64,000 nucleotides of DNA from Mesobacillus maritimus (GCF_023715205.1 NZ_JAMBNR010000001.1:186001-250000), one strand, 5' to 3'. Shown: positions 26,856 through 37,220, counted from the first letter of the stretch. Notes: generated by a model from the sequence alone, not told the origin. Numbers and translations are program-made.

Positions 26856-28118
26856 TTAATCTGACAGGATTCTGCTCTCGTTCCAAATTAACTTTCCGCC
26901 ACAATAAACACTTGCTGCGTGATTTACGCCGAAATGATACGGTAAATATTGATAGTTTGGAATGTTCCATATAACAAAATCTGCTTTCCTCCCAACATCC
27001 AAAACTCCTGATTCTGCTTCTTGGCCAATTGCCCATGCACTATTAATTGTCACCGCATTCCAAATTTCTTCAGGTGACATTTTTAATTTTAATGCTGCTA
27101 ATGACATAATTAGTTGCATATTTTCGGTTACACAACTACCAGGGTTAAAATCGGTTGCTAAGGCTACTGCTGCTCCCGCTTCAATCATTTTTCGTGCTGG
27201 GGCATATTGATCTTTCCCAAGATAAAAGGTTGTTCCTGGAAGTAAAACAGCAACCGTATTGGTATCACTCAAACGTTTGATTCCTTCATCAGAAATTGCC
27301 ACTAAATGATCCGCACTTGTTGCCCCTAAATTGGCAGCTAATTCGGCCCCTCCTAGAGGATCAATTTCATCTGCGTGTATCTTTAATCCAAACCCTTTCC
27401 TTTTTGCTTCTAGTAAAAATTTATGTGATTGTTCAATAGTAAAGACACCAGTCTCACAAAAGATATCAACATATTCAGCTAGTTTCTCGGTATTGATATC
27501 ATCTAGTAAACTCGTCATTTTCTGCAGAAATCTCTCTTCTTTTCCGCGATAGGTGAGTGGAATTGCGTGCGGACCCAAAAAGGTGGAAACGATTGAGATT
27601 GGATATAATTCGTTCAGTTTCTTGACGACCCTTAACTGTTTTAATTCCGTATCTCGGTCTAAACCATAACCGCTTTTTGCTTCAAGAGTGGTTACCCCAA
27701 ACGATATCATCGTTTCCAAATGTTTCCGCGCTTTCTCAATCAGCTTACCTTCTGGTGTGTTTCTTGTCGCTTCAACAGTGGAAAGAATCCCTCCACCGTT
27801 CGCTAAGATTTCTAAATAGGGCACGCCAGCTTGTTTTAACGCTAACTCTTGTTCCCGTGACCCTCCATATACGAGATGGGTATGAGGGTCAACTAAACCT
27901 GGAGAGACTACTTTTTTCTTTGCATCGATTTTTTTAATAGCGATAAAGTTATGAATCTCATCGGAATTTCCTAACCACGAAATCAACCCATCCTTAACTG
28001 CGAAAGCCGCATTTTCTTTTATCAATAACTGCCCCAGTTGATCTCCTTTTAAAGGTGTTGAGCAGAATCGTGGTAGGATTAACTGTCCAATATTATAAAT
28101 TAATAAATCTACGTTCAT
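26856..28118 (-). CDS. hutI: Imidazolonepropionase
   Basis: Third enzyme of histidine degradation, opening the imidazolone ring to formiminoglutamate. The 420-residue amidohydrolase shows the metal motif VDPHTHLVYGGSRE near 75-88, TTLEAKSGYGLD near 138, KIHADEIDPLGGAELA near 243, SADHLVAIS near 265 and ALATDFNPGS near 320. The ATG follows AGGGAG. It is the last gene of the hutPHUI set here; hutG and hutM, which follow in Bacillus subtilis, are missing and the next unit is the proBA T-box. Confidence 0.95.
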   Translation of the reverse strand: MNVDLLIYNIGQLILPRFCSTPLKGDQLGQLLIKENAAFAVKDGLISWLGNSDEIHNFIAIKKIDAKKKVVSPGLVDPHTHLVYGGSREQELALKQAGVPYLEILANGGGILSTVEATRNTPEGKLIEKARKHLETMISFGVTTLEAKSGYGLDRDTELKQLRVVKKLNELYPISIVSTFLGPHAIPLTYRGKEERFLQKMTSLLDDINTEKLAEYVDIFCETGVFTIEQSHKFLLEAKRKGFGLKIHADEIDPLGGAELAANLGATSADHLVAISDEGIKRLSDTNTVAVLLPGTTFYLGKDQYAPARKMIEAGAAVALATDFNPGSCVTENMQLIMSLAALKLKMSPEEIWNAVTINSAWAIGQEAESGVLDVGRKADFVIWNIPNYQYLPYHFGVNHAASVYCGGKLIWNESRILSD

Positions 28119-28200
28119 CTAGTTCACTCCCTAATGCTCAAAAATTATGGTTATGTGCATAAAACCAACTTGTTTTTCCGATTCTTTTTAATGAAATCAA

Positions 28201-29865
28201 TTAGTCTAACAATGGAATATCAACGCCCTTTTCCTTTGCGACAGCAATTGCCTGCTCATAACCTGCATCTGCATGACGCACAATCCCCATACCGGGGTCG
28301 GTGGTTAACACACGTGTTAGACGTTCTTTTGCCAAGTCAGTACCATCAGCCACAACTACCATTCCGGCATGAAGGGAATACCCCATTCCGACCCCACCTC
28401 CGTGATGGACTGAAATCCACGAACCGCCTGCTGCTACATTGACTAAAGTATTTAAAATCGCCCAATCTCCCACCGCATCACTACCATCTTTCATCGCTTC
28501 CGTCTCTCGGTTTGGTGAAGCGACAGACCCACAGTCAAGATGGTCCCTGCCAATAACAATTGGAGCTTTTAATTCTCCCTTTCGAACAAGTTCATTGATG
28601 GCAAGACCCATTTTGAGCCTTTCACCGTAACCGAGCCAGCAAATTCTCGCTGGTAACCCTTGAAAATCAACTTTCTCTTGAGCCATTTCGATCCATTGCA
28701 GCAAATGTTTATTGTTAGGAAACAATTCTTTAATTAATTGGTCTGTTCGATAAATATCTTCGGGGTCACCAGATAATGCTGCCCAACGAAACGGACCTTT
28801 TCCTTCGCAAAATAACGGACGAATGTACGCTGGTACAAACCCTGGAAAATCAAACGCCTTGTCTATTCCTTCATCTTTCGCAACTTGGCGAATATTATTT
28901 CCATAATCAAATACAACGGCACCTCGATGCTTGAACTCAAGCATTGCCAAAACATGTTTCGCCATTGATTGTTTTGAGCGTTTTACATATTCTTCAAGAT
29001 TTTCAACTCGAAACTTTGTCGCGTTGGTTAATGACAGACCTTCAGGAACATAGCCATTTAACGGATCATGTGCAGAGGTTTGATCGGTGACAATATCAAC
29101 TGGGAACCTTCTTTTTAATAGCTGATGATGAATTTCAGCAGCGTTTCCGACAAGTCCGATGGACAAAGCTTTTTCAGCTGCTTTTGCTTCAATGGCCCAT
29201 GTGATTGCTTCGTCGATTGAAGTGGTTATTTTATCACAATAACGAGTATCCAATCGTTTACTAATTCTGTCTGGATCGACCTCTACAGCCAAACAAACAC
29301 CACCATTCATCGTAACCGCCAGCGGCTGCGCTCCCCCCATTCCACCAAGGCCCGCCGTTAATGTAATGGTTCCTTTTAGGCTGCCACCAAAGTGCTGGCG
29401 AGCAACCTCAGCGAAGGTTTCGTATGTCCCTTGCAGAATTCCTTGTGTCCCAATATAAATCCAGCTACCTGCTGTCATTTGACCATACATCATCAACCCT
29501 TTTTGATCTAACTCATGAAAATGGTCCCAATTTGCCCATTTAGGAACCAACACGGAATTGGATAATAAAACTCTGGGGGCTGACTTATGTGTTTTAAATA
29601 CAGCAACAGGTTTTCCTGATTGAATTAATAAAGTTTCATCATTTTCAAGTCGCTTTAATGTCCGAACGATTGCATCAAATGCCTCCCAATTCCTTGCCGC
29701 TTTTCCGATTCCACCGTATACGACGAGTTCACTCGGTTTTTCTGCTACTTCAGGGTCTAAATTGTTGCATAACATCCTTAAGGCTGCCTCTTGTTCCCAG
29801 CCTTTACATACCAAGTTTAATCCTTGATTCGCTTTGATTACACGAACATCATTCTCTTTTTTCAT
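28201..29865 (-). CDS. hutU: Urocanate hydratase
   Basis: Second enzyme of histidine degradation; it uses tightly bound NAD+ as an electrophile to hydrate urocanate. The 554-residue protein shows LYGGIGKA-type NAD site residues ([17 protein letters not shown] near 47), [15 protein letters not shown] near 165, [12 protein letters not shown] near 255 and the family signature [22 protein letters not shown] near 350, all split by normal spacing. The ATG has GAGGAG upstream and lies 14 bases after hutH. Confidence 0.96.
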   Translation of the reverse strand: MKKENDVRVIKANQGLNLVCKGWEQEAALRMLCNNLDPEVAEKPSELVVYGGIGKAARNWEAFDAIVRTLKRLENDETLLIQSGKPVAVFKTHKSAPRVLLSNSVLVPKWANWDHFHELDQKGLMMYGQMTAGSWIYIGTQGILQGTYETFAEVARQHFGGSLKGTITLTAGLGGMGGAQPLAVTMNGGVCLAVEVDPDRISKRLDTRYCDKITTSIDEAITWAIEAKAAEKALSIGLVGNAAEIHHQLLKRRFPVDIVTDQTSAHDPLNGYVPEGLSLTNATKFRVENLEEYVKRSKQSMAKHVLAMLEFKHRGAVVFDYGNNIRQVAKDEGIDKAFDFPGFVPAYIRPLFCEGKGPFRWAALSGDPEDIYRTDQLIKELFPNNKHLLQWIEMAQEKVDFQGLPARICWLGYGERLKMGLAINELVRKGELKAPIVIGRDHLDCGSVASPNRETEAMKDGSDAVGDWAILNTLVNVAAGGSWISVHHGGGVGMGYSLHAGMVVVADGTDLAKERLTRVLTTDPGMGIVRHADAGYEQAIAVAKEKGVDIPLLD

Positions 29866-29879
29866 TCCTCATTCTCCTC

Positions 29880-31403
29880 TCATTCTTTTACGTGGTTAAG
29901 TTCCATTTTTGTTATCTCAATAAGGTCATTATTTTTAAGCCAAGCTGTTAACTTTTCAATGTCTTGTGAAAATATGCGATCTTCTGTAATTGAAGAAACG
30001 ATAGATCTAGCTTGATGGTAAAATTTCCTTGTTGCAGGAGCGAGCTTATCGATGCCTCGGTACTGTACTGCTTGGAGGGCACAGATGCATTCGATTGCTA
30101 GCACCCGCCGGACATTTTGAATAATGCTATAGGCATGCCGGGCAGCAATTGTTCCCATACTTACATGATCTTCTTGATTTGCTGAGGATGGGATTGAATC
30201 CACACTAGCCGGATGAGCAAGAATCTTATTTTCCGAAACAAGTGATGCAGCTACATATTGCATAATCATTGCTCCTGACTGAAGACCAGGCTGCGTACTT
30301 AAGAACGGTGGTAAATCATTTAATTGCGGGTTCACTAGTCGCTCAACACGTCTTTCTGAAATATTTGCTAATTCAGCAACTGCTATTTTCATAAAATCCA
30401 TTGCAATCGCAATTGGCTGTCCGTGGAAGTTCCCACCTGAAATTACGGTTTTCCCATTATCAAATATCAAGGGATTATCGGTTGCTGCATTAAACTCAAT
30501 TTCTAATTTTTCTCTGACATAATCCAGCGCTTGCCACGTAGCTCCGTGTACTTGGGGGATACATCTTAATGAATAAGCATCTTGAACGCGTTTTTCACCT
30601 TGCTTTGTCACCAATTGACTACCCGACAATAACTGTCGAAACCTCTCTGCGACTTGGATCTGTTGAGAGTAACCTCGGGCTTGATGGATCGAAGGGTGAA
30701 ATGCATCCACTATACCTTCTAATCCTTGAAACGTTAATGCTGCAATTAATTCACTTTGTAAGGCTAATTCTTTCGACTCTAGCCAACTTATCGCCCCCAC
30801 CGCTGTCATCGCTTGTGTTCCATTGATTAATGCAAGACCTTCCTTAGCTTGTAGGTCGATACCCTCTAGTCCTTCCACTTCGTAAGCTTCTTTCGTTGGC
30901 AAAGCCTTCCCAGCATAATAAACCTTTCCTTCTCCCATTAACACAAGAGCTAGATGAGAAAGTGGAGCTAAATCCCCTGACGCTCCTAAAGAGCCTTGTT
31001 GGGGAATGACGGGATGAATTTGCAAATTCAGTAAGATCAACAACCGTTCAATGATAATCGGACGAACTCCGGAGTATCCTTTTAATAAAGCATTCAAGCG
31101 AAGTAGAACCATTGCCCTTGACACCACTTCTGGAAAAGGCTCGCCTACCCCACAAGCATGGGAACGAATAAGGTTAACTTGAAGTTGATTGACATCGTCT
31201 TCCTCTATTACGACGTCACTGAATTTACCAAATCCAGTGTTAATTCCATAAACGGTTTTTTTTTCAGCAACTATACTTTCAACAGCTTCTCTACTAGCTT
31301 TTACTTTTTCTAAGCTCTCTTTTGAAACAGATACGATTACTCTTTCATAACAAACCTGTTTGACTTGATCTATGGTTAACGAATTTCCATTAAGTTCGAT
31401 CAT
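29880..31403 (-). CDS. hutH: Histidine ammonia-lyase
   Basis: First step of histidine degradation, deaminating histidine to urocanate. The Ala-Ser-Gly triplet that cyclises to the MIO cofactor lies at about residues 141-143 in [26 protein letters not shown] near 52, [14 protein letters not shown] near 320 and the [13 protein letters not shown] segment are also typical. The ATG at 31403 (507 residues) stands eight bases after AAAGGAGG; the TTG nine bases upstream abuts that site and is rejected. Downstream of the HutP-controlled terminator. Confidence 0.96.
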   Translation of the reverse strand: MIELNGNSLTIDQVKQVCYERVIVSVSKESLEKVKASREAVESIVAEKKTVYGINTGFGKFSDVVIEEDDVNQLQVNLIRSHACGVGEPFPEVVSRAMVLLRLNALLKGYSGVRPIIIERLLILLNLQIHPVIPQQGSLGASGDLAPLSHLALVLMGEGKVYYAGKALPTKEAYEVEGLEGIDLQAKEGLALINGTQAMTAVGAISWLESKELALQSELIAALTFQGLEGIVDAFHPSIHQARGYSQQIQVAERFRQLLSGSQLVTKQGEKRVQDAYSLRCIPQVHGATWQALDYVREKLEIEFNAATDNPLIFDNGKTVISGGNFHGQPIAIAMDFMKIAVAELANISERRVERLVNPQLNDLPPFLSTQPGLQSGAMIMQYVAASLVSENKILAHPASVDSIPSSANQEDHVSMGTIAARHAYSIIQNVRRVLAIECICALQAVQYRGIDKLAPATRKFYHQARSIVSSITEDRIFSQDIEKLTAWLKNNDLIEITKMELNHVKE

Positions 31404-31429
31404 TTTAACCAACCTCCTTTTAGTACAAT

Positions 31430-31469
31430 AAAAAAAGGCGACAATGGCATAGAAATACCATCATCGCCT
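31430..31469 (-). terminator. HutP-regulated terminator between hutP and hutH
   Basis: On the - strand AGGCGATGATGGTATTTCTATGCC-type stem: AGGCGA..ATGGTAT pairs with ATGCCATTGTCGCCT, followed by a run of seven T residues. In Bacillus, HutP with histidine and Mg2+ melts this structure to allow hut expression. Confidence 0.88.
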
Positions 31470-31470
31470 C

Positions 31471-31490
31471 CTATTAACTATTAGACTCTA
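31471..31490 (-). promoter_or_regulatory. HutP RNA-binding triplets
   Basis: On the - strand TAGAGTCTAATAGTTAATAG carries three TAG triplets (and a GAG) spaced by a few bases, directly before the terminator stem. HutP is known to bind NAG triplets at such spacing. Confidence 0.7.
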
Positions 31491-31500
31491 GGCAATGTCT

Positions 31501-31938
31501 TTAGATATGATTGATCCCTAATCCGATTGCTTCATGCTCCGCACCTTTCACAGGTGCTCCAATCGTTCCATAAAAAGCAACAGCAATCCACTCCCCTTCA
31601 CGCTCATCTTGATAAGGTTTTCCTCTAACAATTGAAAAACGAAGACCAACTGTACGGCTCATTTCTCCGATTGCAGGCTTACCTCTTGTAACACCATCTA
31701 TTCCTTCTAAAATGGCATGATAAAGTGCATGAGTTTCGCGATATACTTGGTCTTCAATTAGTTCATTCCGTTTAGCTGCTGTTTCCACCGCCGCAATCAC
31801 TTTTTGCATATTCATACTGCCTACTTTCCCTTGGCAATATCGTACATGTTCAAATGAGGGACTTAACAAATTTAATTCTTCTTGTGACAAGGAAGCAAGT
31901 AAAATTGCAATTTTGCCAATCTCTGGTTTTTGATTCAT
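31501..31938 (-). CDS. hutP: Hut operon positive regulatory protein (antiterminator)
   Basis: RNA-binding antiterminator of the histidine utilisation operon; a hexamer that needs L-histidine and Mg2+. The 145 residues match HutP throughout: [58 protein letters not shown] and [18 protein letters not shown] ... GLGINHI at the end. The ATG at 31938 has GAGGTTG upstream; an upstream reading has no ribosome site. It is the first gene of the operon and lies just ahead of the terminator it controls. Confidence 0.95.
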   Translation of the reverse strand: MNQKPEIGKIAILLASLSQEELNLLSPSFEHVRYCQGKVGSMNMQKVIAAVETAAKRNELIEDQVYRETHALYHAILEGIDGVTRGKPAIGEMSRTVGLRFSIVRGKPYQDEREGEWIAVAFYGTIGAPVKGAEHEAIGLGINHI

Positions 31939-31985
31939 AACAACCTCTATTTCTGAATTTTTTCTATTCACTAATAACTACTAAT

Positions 31986-32015
31986 ATTTTATTCGTCCCA
32001 CTGTGAACATGTCAA
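31986..32015 (-). promoter_or_regulatory. hut operon promoter
   Basis: On the - strand TTGACA (32010-32015, consensus) and TAAAAT (31986-31991) are 18 bases apart, some 50 bases before the hutP start. Confidence 0.78.
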
Positions 32016-32160
32016 TGAATTTGGAAAATTTTAGTATACTAACAAAGCAATAGAGTAGCAGATTAAAGGAAAGTACCGATGTTCGCTATATTTATTTTCC
32101 AACATATCCCTAATGAAAATGGTACAATTACTTAAATAACGAACGGAAAGGAGAATGCTA

Positions 32161-33054
32161 GTGATCTATATTATCGGTGCATTATTTATTGGTTTATTTA
32201 TTTTCTTGTTCACTAGAGAATCAGAAAAAGCAAAGTTAGAACGGTTTAAACGTGAATATCAGATCTCTAAAGGAGATATGCAAAACATTGATTTTTTTGA
32301 TGTGGTGAGTGAACGGCTAGCATATTCACTGGACAATGCTTTGCAGACCTTTGACACAGCACAATTGAACCTTGAGTTTCGTATTCAATATCCCCGTATG
32401 TCACAAAAACAAGTAAATGAATATTGGCGTGAATTAAAAAGATATTTTATCCTTGTGGCGATCTTTAAGAAAGTAGAGATGTTTCATTCTAAAGTAGACG
32501 AATTATGGCATCTAATGTTAAAGGATGAAAAAAACTATGAACGTTTTTGTCAAGAATATATCGGATCAAAGATTCAGCATATCTCCCATAGCCAACCTAC
32601 TTTTAAACCGACAGAAAGAACTTTCCTTGACTTTTGTTATGTTCAGTTGTTTACAGTGGATAAAGTGTCACTGAGGATATGGGGGAAATTCTTTAAAGAA
32701 GACAAAGGTAAGCAATTTCTGGATGATTTTGAAACATTGTCCATTAGCAGTCTTAAAGAGAAGTATATGAGGACACAAACCAGTCTTGAGGCAGAAGAAA
32801 CCTTCATCAAGTTCCACAAAAGGTTTATTGAGATAAATGAAGCAAATGTAAAGCGCTGGAAAGACAAATACAACGAAACAAACGACGCTGGACCTGCTTA
32901 TTTCGCCTATATCGACGCTGGGGAAAGCGATAAAGAGTTTAACGAAGTTTTCGGTCAAGATTCCCATGGGAATACATCAGATAGTTCTACTCATTCTGAT
33001 AACCATGATTCTGGGTCTAGTTGTTCTTCTTGTAGCTCTTGTTCTTCATCTTAG
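32161..33054 (+). CDS. Membrane-anchored protein with VDELWH motif and Ser/Cys tail
   Basis: Unrecognised 297-residue protein. It starts with one membrane segment (about 3-18), then a helical soluble region containing KVDELWHLML near residue 120, which resembles the VDxxWHxH motif of glycine-rich-domain (GRDP/DUF1399-like) proteins. The end is a Ser/His/Asp-rich stretch closing with SSCSSCSSC, a possible metal-binding or thiol tail; TIGR-type membrane proteins with CxxC-rich tails are known. The GTG at 32161 has AAAGGAG seven bases upstream, while the ATG at 32155 abuts it. It is divergent from hutP and has no partner gene. Confidence 0.65.
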   Translation: MIYIIGALFIGLFIFLFTRESEKAKLERFKREYQISKGDMQNIDFFDVVSERLAYSLDNALQTFDTAQLNLEFRIQYPRMSQKQVNEYWRELKRYFILVAIFKKVEMFHSKVDELWHLMLKDEKNYERFCQEYIGSKIQHISHSQPTFKPTERTFLDFCYVQLFTVDKVSLRIWGKFFKEDKGKQFLDDFETLSISSLKEKYMRTQTSLEAEETFIKFHKRFIEINEANVKRWKDKYNETNDAGPAYFAYIDAGESDKEFNEVFGQDSHGNTSDSSTHSDNHDSGSSCSSCSSCSSS

Positions 33055-33101
33055 AGTCTTAGATTTTCCAAAAAAGAAACATTAAAATATTTTAATTAAA
33101 A

Positions 33102-33195
33102 GGCTGTTTTCTCATAGAATGTATCTATTTGTTGAATAACCTAGCATATTCAGACGTATCATTTGTTGAAAAGCACAAAGTTAGAGACAAGAGCC
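33102..33195. repeat. MITE-like repeat, short copy D
   Basis: Ends GGCTGTTTTCTCATAG and TTAGAGACAAGAGCC match the termini of the other copies, but the 65-base interior is different and carries TTGTTGAA twice. It looks like a deletion derivative. Confidence 0.5.
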
Positions 33196-33220
33196 AATTT
33201 AACAACACACTAGCAAATTG

Positions 33221-33260
33221 CCTATCACTCTCGTTAGTTGGATACAACGAGAGTGATAGG
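33221..33260. terminator. Strong hairpin downstream of the SDR gene
   Basis: CCTATCACTCTCGTT pairs perfectly with AACGAGAGTGATAGG around a 10-base loop. No U run follows closely on either strand, so it may be a terminator or an mRNA 3'-end stabiliser for the SDR gene. Confidence 0.5.
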
Positions 33261-33287
33261 TAAACCAGTATGTTTCTATTTTCAGTA

Positions 33288-34040
33288 TTAGAAGGTCAAT
33301 CCACCGCCATCAACATGAATCGTTGAACCGGTAACGTAAGATGCATCATCAGAAGCGAGGAAAAGAACAGCCTTTGCTACTTCTTCAGGTTGACCAACTC
33401 TTCGAAGTGCATTTGCAGATGCAATAATTGGCCACTTGCGCTCATCGTCTTTCCACCCTTGGATAATATCCGTATCGATCACTCCCGGTGCTACCGCATT
33501 CACACGAATGTTTTTATTACCATACTCCAAGGCGGCATTTTTGGTAACTAAAACAACGCCACCTTTAGACGCATTATATGGTCCAACATATTTTTTTCCC
33601 TTGAAACCTAATAAACTAGATGTATTGATAATCGAACCACCACCACGCTCTTCCATTTTAGGGATAACGAACTTCATCCCAAGAAATACGCCTTTCAAGT
33701 TAATATCAACAACCCGGTCCCATTCCTCAATCGGCATATCAGCTAGTTTCACTTCTTCACCACCTACACCGGCGTTATTAAATAGGATATCAATACCACC
33801 ATATGTATCAACTGTTTTCGAAATTAATTGCTCTACTTCATCTGGACTCACCATATCAGCAGGAACGCATATGGAATCCCCACCAGCATCATTAATTAAC
33901 CGGACGGTTTCGTTCGCGCTATCTTTGTTGATGTCAGAAACCACAACCTTCGCACCTTCTTCTGCAAATAGACAAGCAGTCGCTCGTCCAATCCCACCAC
34001 CGCCACCAGTTACAATTGCTACTTTTCCTTGTAATCTCAT
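33288..34040 (-). CDS. Short-chain dehydrogenase/reductase
   Basis: A 250-residue classical SDR that oxidises or reduces an alcohol/ketone with NAD(P). Motifs: TGGGGGIGRA near 11-20, DINKD near 36 (an Asp after beta-2 favours NAD), NNAGVGG near 88, the catalytic Ser in INTSSLLG, YNASKGG with the catalytic Tyr and Lys near 154, and VAPGVIDTDI near 184. The ATG has GGAGGG upstream. It lies 66 bases after a hotdog thioesterase gene on the same strand, a common pairing in fatty acid metabolism. Substrate unknown. Confidence 0.9.
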   Translation of the reverse strand: MRLQGKVAIVTGGGGGIGRATACLFAEEGAKVVVSDINKDSANETVRLINDAGGDSICVPADMVSPDEVEQLISKTVDTYGGIDILFNNAGVGGEEVKLADMPIEEWDRVVDINLKGVFLGMKFVIPKMEERGGGSIINTSSLLGFKGKKYVGPYNASKGGVVLVTKNAALEYGNKNIRVNAVAPGVIDTDIIQGWKDDERKWPIIASANALRRVGQPEEVAKAVLFLASDDASYVTGSTIHVDGGGLTF

Positions 34041-34105
34041 TCCATTCCCTCCATAATATCGACAATTTAGTGTTCATTATAACGTTAATTTATAAAATTT
34101 TCAAT

Positions 34106-34501
34106 TTATTCTGAATACAAATGTTCTGCTAATTTCTTACGGATCTCATCTGGAATCCTTTCTGTTTTTCCTTCCTTGAAATTGTAATTAACATAAATTG
34201 CTGAACCTCTTGCACAAATGTATCCACCTTGATGAATTTCTTCATAGATTTTAAGACTAGTATTTCCAATGTCTTTAATCCATGTTTTAACCGTCACTTG
34301 TTTACCGTAATAAAGCTGGTTTACAAAATCAACATTGAAATTAATGATCACCATTTTCCAGTCATCCAAACTCAAGTCAGGTGTAAATAGTTTGAAAATC
34401 TCGTCCCTCCCTGACTCAAACCAGACAGGAATTACCGTATTATTTATATGACCAGCACGATCTGTTTCGGACATACGTGGATCAATTACTTTCTCAAACA
34501 A
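34106..34501 (-). CDS. Hotdog-fold acyl-CoA thioesterase
   Basis: A roughly 130-residue single hotdog domain of the 4-hydroxybenzoyl-CoA thioesterase/YbgC type. The signature DPRMSETDRAGHINNTVIPVWFESGRDEI (catalytic Asp region and HINN) lies at the N-terminus, and beta strands follow (VTVKTWIKDIGNTSLKIYEEI). The TTG at 34501 is favoured because GGAGGG abuts the ATG at 34507. It hydrolyses an acyl-CoA, probably short or aromatic, and is followed by the SDR gene. Confidence 0.8.
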   Translation of the reverse strand: MFEKVIDPRMSETDRAGHINNTVIPVWFESGRDEIFKLFTPDLSLDDWKMVIINFNVDFVNQLYYGKQVTVKTWIKDIGNTSLKIYEEIHQGGYICARGSAIYVNYNFKEGKTERIPDEIRKKLAEHLYSE

Positions 34502-34659
34502 TGTCATCCCTCCGGTAAACTTTTGATATTTTTATTGTATTATTCGGCAAATTGTCCAAATTTCCTTTCCCTTTGACAATATTCATAAACACTGTAGGGT
34601 TACAGCAAACAAAAACTCACTCTGATAAAAAGAATTTGTATAACAATATTAGAGGGTGA

Positions 34660-34925
34660 CTGAAAAATTTCAAATATATTTAGCCAGAGTGGCGCCTCTT
34701 TTTTCCTCAATCTAGATGTTTTTTTGTTGAATCCGTCTGAGATAGGGGAATCTCCCTTCCACAATTTAAAAGAAACCTGATTGATGCGGAAAGGCTTGAC
34801 TCTTGCGTGATCAGCAGTTTAGGTGAATACTCGCAAAAAGCGAAGGCAGATGGAGGCTATCCAGTCCGCCCCTCGGAAAGCAAGCACCTGGAGTGGTAAT
34901 CCACGTCCAACATATAAAAGTTTGC
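34660..34925. repeat. Structured non-coding element, probable interspersed repeat
   Basis: A gene-free 265-base stretch that is GC-richer than its surroundings. It contains features such as GGGAATCTCCCTTCC, GCGGAAAGGCTTGACTC, CGCCCCTCGGAAAGC, GCACCTGGAGTGG and TGCTGAAAGCA. Blocks like CCTCGGAAAGC-GCACCTGGAG recur in intergenic regions of many Bacillaceae genomes in my memory, usually unannotated. Only one copy lies in this window. Repeat or RNA status needs a search. Confidence 0.4.
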
Positions 34926-34931
34926 TGAAAG

Positions 34932-34960
34932 CAAAAAAGAGTGTCCCTTGGGACACCCAC
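34932..34960 (-). terminator. Intrinsic terminator
   Basis: On the - strand GGGTGTCCC pairs with GGGACACTC around a short loop, followed by TTTTTT. It ends the helicase-hypothetical gene pair. Confidence 0.9.
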
Positions 34961-34971
34961 TAAAAAACAAA

Positions 34972-35562
34972 CTATCCGATCCTTTCAACAAGATGGAATA
35001 AAAACCTATATGTTAATTGATAAGCCTCGGCAATGGTCATCGATTCATTAAAACCATCGACATGGTTTAGAGCGAAATTCACATTCCAAATCCCCTCATT
35101 AGAGTCAAACATTAAGTCGACTCGTTTATTATCTCCTGTCATTTTTTCTTCGAAATAGGCCTTAATGAGGGTAGCATGCTTTTTTTGTAGCTTCAATCCT
35201 AATAGGATATTATATGTACCAAAAACATCATCCACTTCAAACGAAACAGCATCGACATTAATGAAATCAAACCATTTTGATTCAAGATACATAAATTCAT
35301 TTTGATGTTTTTTAAAATACTCAATTGGTTGATTTAAAAATTCGCTTGTTTCTTCATTTAAAAATTCTTCTGTTTCTTTATCACTACGTTCAATATAGGC
35401 TTCTGAAAAACGTTCATTTGTATCTTTTTCAATCAGCTTAATTTCGTCAGTGAAAAGATTGTTTTTTTCTACAAACTGTTTTTCTTCTGGATAAAGTTCT
35501 AGAACTTGATTTCCATCAGCTTCGATGGTAGCATTTAACCATTTTTTAAGTTTCTCCATCAT
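34972..35562 (-). CDS. Hypothetical protein downstream of DEAD-box helicase
   Basis: Unrecognised 196-residue acidic soluble protein. It has a Glu/Lys-rich helical N-terminal half (about 20-110) and a beta-containing C-terminal half with VDAVSFEVDDVFGTYNILLGLKL, VDLMFDSNEGIWNVNFALNHVDGF and a final helix. It starts two bases after the helicase stop with AAAGGAAGG inside the helicase end, so the two are almost surely cotranscribed and possibly coupled. A partner or modulator of the helicase is a guess from position only. Confidence 0.7.
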   Translation of the reverse strand: MMEKLKKWLNATIEADGNQVLELYPEEKQFVEKNNLFTDEIKLIEKDTNERFSEAYIERSDKETEEFLNEETSEFLNQPIEYFKKHQNEFMYLESKWFDFINVDAVSFEVDDVFGTYNILLGLKLQKKHATLIKAYFEEKMTGDNKRVDLMFDSNEGIWNVNFALNHVDGFNESMTIAEAYQLTYRFLFHLVERIG

Positions 35563-35564
35563 TC

Positions 35565-37094
35565 TTACTTCCTTCCTTTTCGTTTAGGGCGATTCTGAAC
35601 TTTCTTTCGCCCATCACGTTTCCCTGTTCCTCCTTGTTGGGAGACAGATTCTTTCTGATTTTTATTTTTTCTTGGCGACCGCTCTGTGCGAGGCCCCCGA
35701 TTTCGGCTGCTTTCACTGTCCATCATTTGCTTATCTTTCCGGATGGGGTTCGTGTTTTTTCGATTCCGAAGTTTAGGACCTTCCTCTTCTTCCAGTCTAT
35801 TTTTTCGTCCAATTCTGGCTTTCTGACTTTCAGTCCCTCGTGAATCATTTGTTTCTTTTTCTCTGTTGCTGTTTATCATTCTAGAAGTTTTTCCCGGATG
35901 CTTTTGCCTCTTATTTTTATCAGTTTGGCCCTTTTTTGTATACCGAGTTTTATTGGGAGCCTTTTCTTCAACGTCAGTATTTTGAATATTTTTCTTTTCA
36001 ATATTAATATTCAATACCGATTCTATTTCATCAAGTAACGAACGGTCTTTTGCTGAATAAAGTGTGATCGCCAAGCCTTTCATTCCCGCACGTCCAGTAC
36101 GACCAATTCGATGAACATAACTTTCAGCATCCAAAGGGATATCATAGTTAAACACATGCGTAACACCTTCAACATCCAGTCCTCGAGCTGCAACGTCTGT
36201 GGCCACGAGTAGTTGAATGTCTGCATCTCGGAACCGTTTCATTACCTTTTCTCGTTTTCCCTGTGAAAGATCGCCATGAAGTTCATCACAAGAAAACCCA
36301 TCTGTACTAAGGGCATCATAAAGTTTACTTACTCTCCGCTTTGTTCGACAGAAAATAACTGCTAAAAATGGTCGGTGTGTTTGAATAAGCTCAATCAATG
36401 TCGCTTGCTTCGCACGATCGGTCGTATATAGTGCGATTTGTTGTACATTTTCTGCTGGCCTTTGCGTTTTTTCAATTTGAACATACACTGGGTCTTGCAA
36501 GTGTTTCCGTGCTAATTTTCGAATTTCTGGTGGCATTGTCGCTGAGAACAACATCGTCCGTCTAGTAATCGGGGTTTGATTAATTATCTTTTCTACTTCA
36601 TCAAGGAAACCGATATGAAGCATTTGGTCAGCTTCATCTAACACTAGGAAGGATAAATTCCCCAAATCAATCGTTTCTCTACCAATGTGATCTAGTAGTC
36701 GACCCGGGGTACCAACTACAATTTGAACGCCCTTGTCTAACTTCCTTAATTGTTTTTCAACATCCTGACCACCATAAACAGCTAATACTTCTAAACCCTC
36801 AATATCATTTATCAGTTTATTTATTTCCTCAGTAATCTGCAAGGCTAATTCTCGAGTTGGAGTAACAATTAGTGCTTGAATAGATGTCGAGTTTTCATTT
36901 TTTATTTTTTCTAATATAGGTAAAACAAATGCTAAAGTTTTCCCAGTACCTGTTTGGGCTTGGGCAATCAAATCTTTTCCTTCACTTATAATAGGAATCG
37001 CCCGTTCCTGTATTGGAGTGGCTTGTACAATCCCATTTTCGCGCAATTTGCTTACGAAAAGCCCTGATATTTTTAATAAGTTAAAATCAGTCAA
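35565..37094 (-). CDS. DEAD-box ATP-dependent RNA helicase
   Basis: A 509-residue superfamily 2 RNA helicase. Q motif [10 protein letters not shown]...[10 protein letters not shown], motif I AQTGTGKT (near 45), PTRELA, TPGR, DEAD (near 153), SAT, and motifs [13 protein letters not shown] and [10 protein letters not shown] are all present. From about residue 375 the tail is highly basic (Lys, Arg, Asn), an RNA-binding extension as in CshA/DeaD but with no recognisable DbpA domain. The start is TTG at 37094 after AAGGTAGGT. Likely roles are ribosome assembly or RNA decay, especially in the cold. Confidence 0.92.
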   Translation of the reverse strand: MTDFNLLKISGLFVSKLRENGIVQATPIQERAIPIISEGKDLIAQAQTGTGKTLAFVLPILEKIKNENSTSIQALIVTPTRELALQITEEINKLINDIEGLEVLAVYGGQDVEKQLRKLDKGVQIVVGTPGRLLDHIGRETIDLGNLSFLVLDEADQMLHIGFLDEVEKIINQTPITRRTMLFSATMPPEIRKLARKHLQDPVYVQIEKTQRPAENVQQIALYTTDRAKQATLIELIQTHRPFLAVIFCRTKRRVSKLYDALSTDGFSCDELHGDLSQGKREKVMKRFRDADIQLLVATDVAARGLDVEGVTHVFNYDIPLDAESYVHRIGRTGRAGMKGLAITLYSAKDRSLLDEIESVLNINIEKKNIQNTDVEEKAPNKTRYTKKGQTDKNKRQKHPGKTSRMINSNREKETNDSRGTESQKARIGRKNRLEEEEGPKLRNRKNTNPIRKDKQMMDSESSRNRGPRTERSPRKNKNQKESVSQQGGTGKRDGRKKVQNRPKRKGRK

Positions 37095-37189
37095 TCATTA
37101 GACCTACCTTCTGTATACTTAAAATTATAACCTTATCAATAATGAGTGTTTATCTATAAAAAAGCAAATATTCATGTTCACAAAAAATA

Positions 37190-37216
37190 AACAACGTGAC
37201 TAGTCACGTTGTTTTA
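37190..37216 (-). terminator. Terminator of the HesB-like gene
   Basis: CAACGTGACTAGTCACGTTG is a perfect palindrome; on the - strand it is followed by TTTATTTTTTG. Confidence 0.75.
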
Positions 37217-37220
37217 CACT

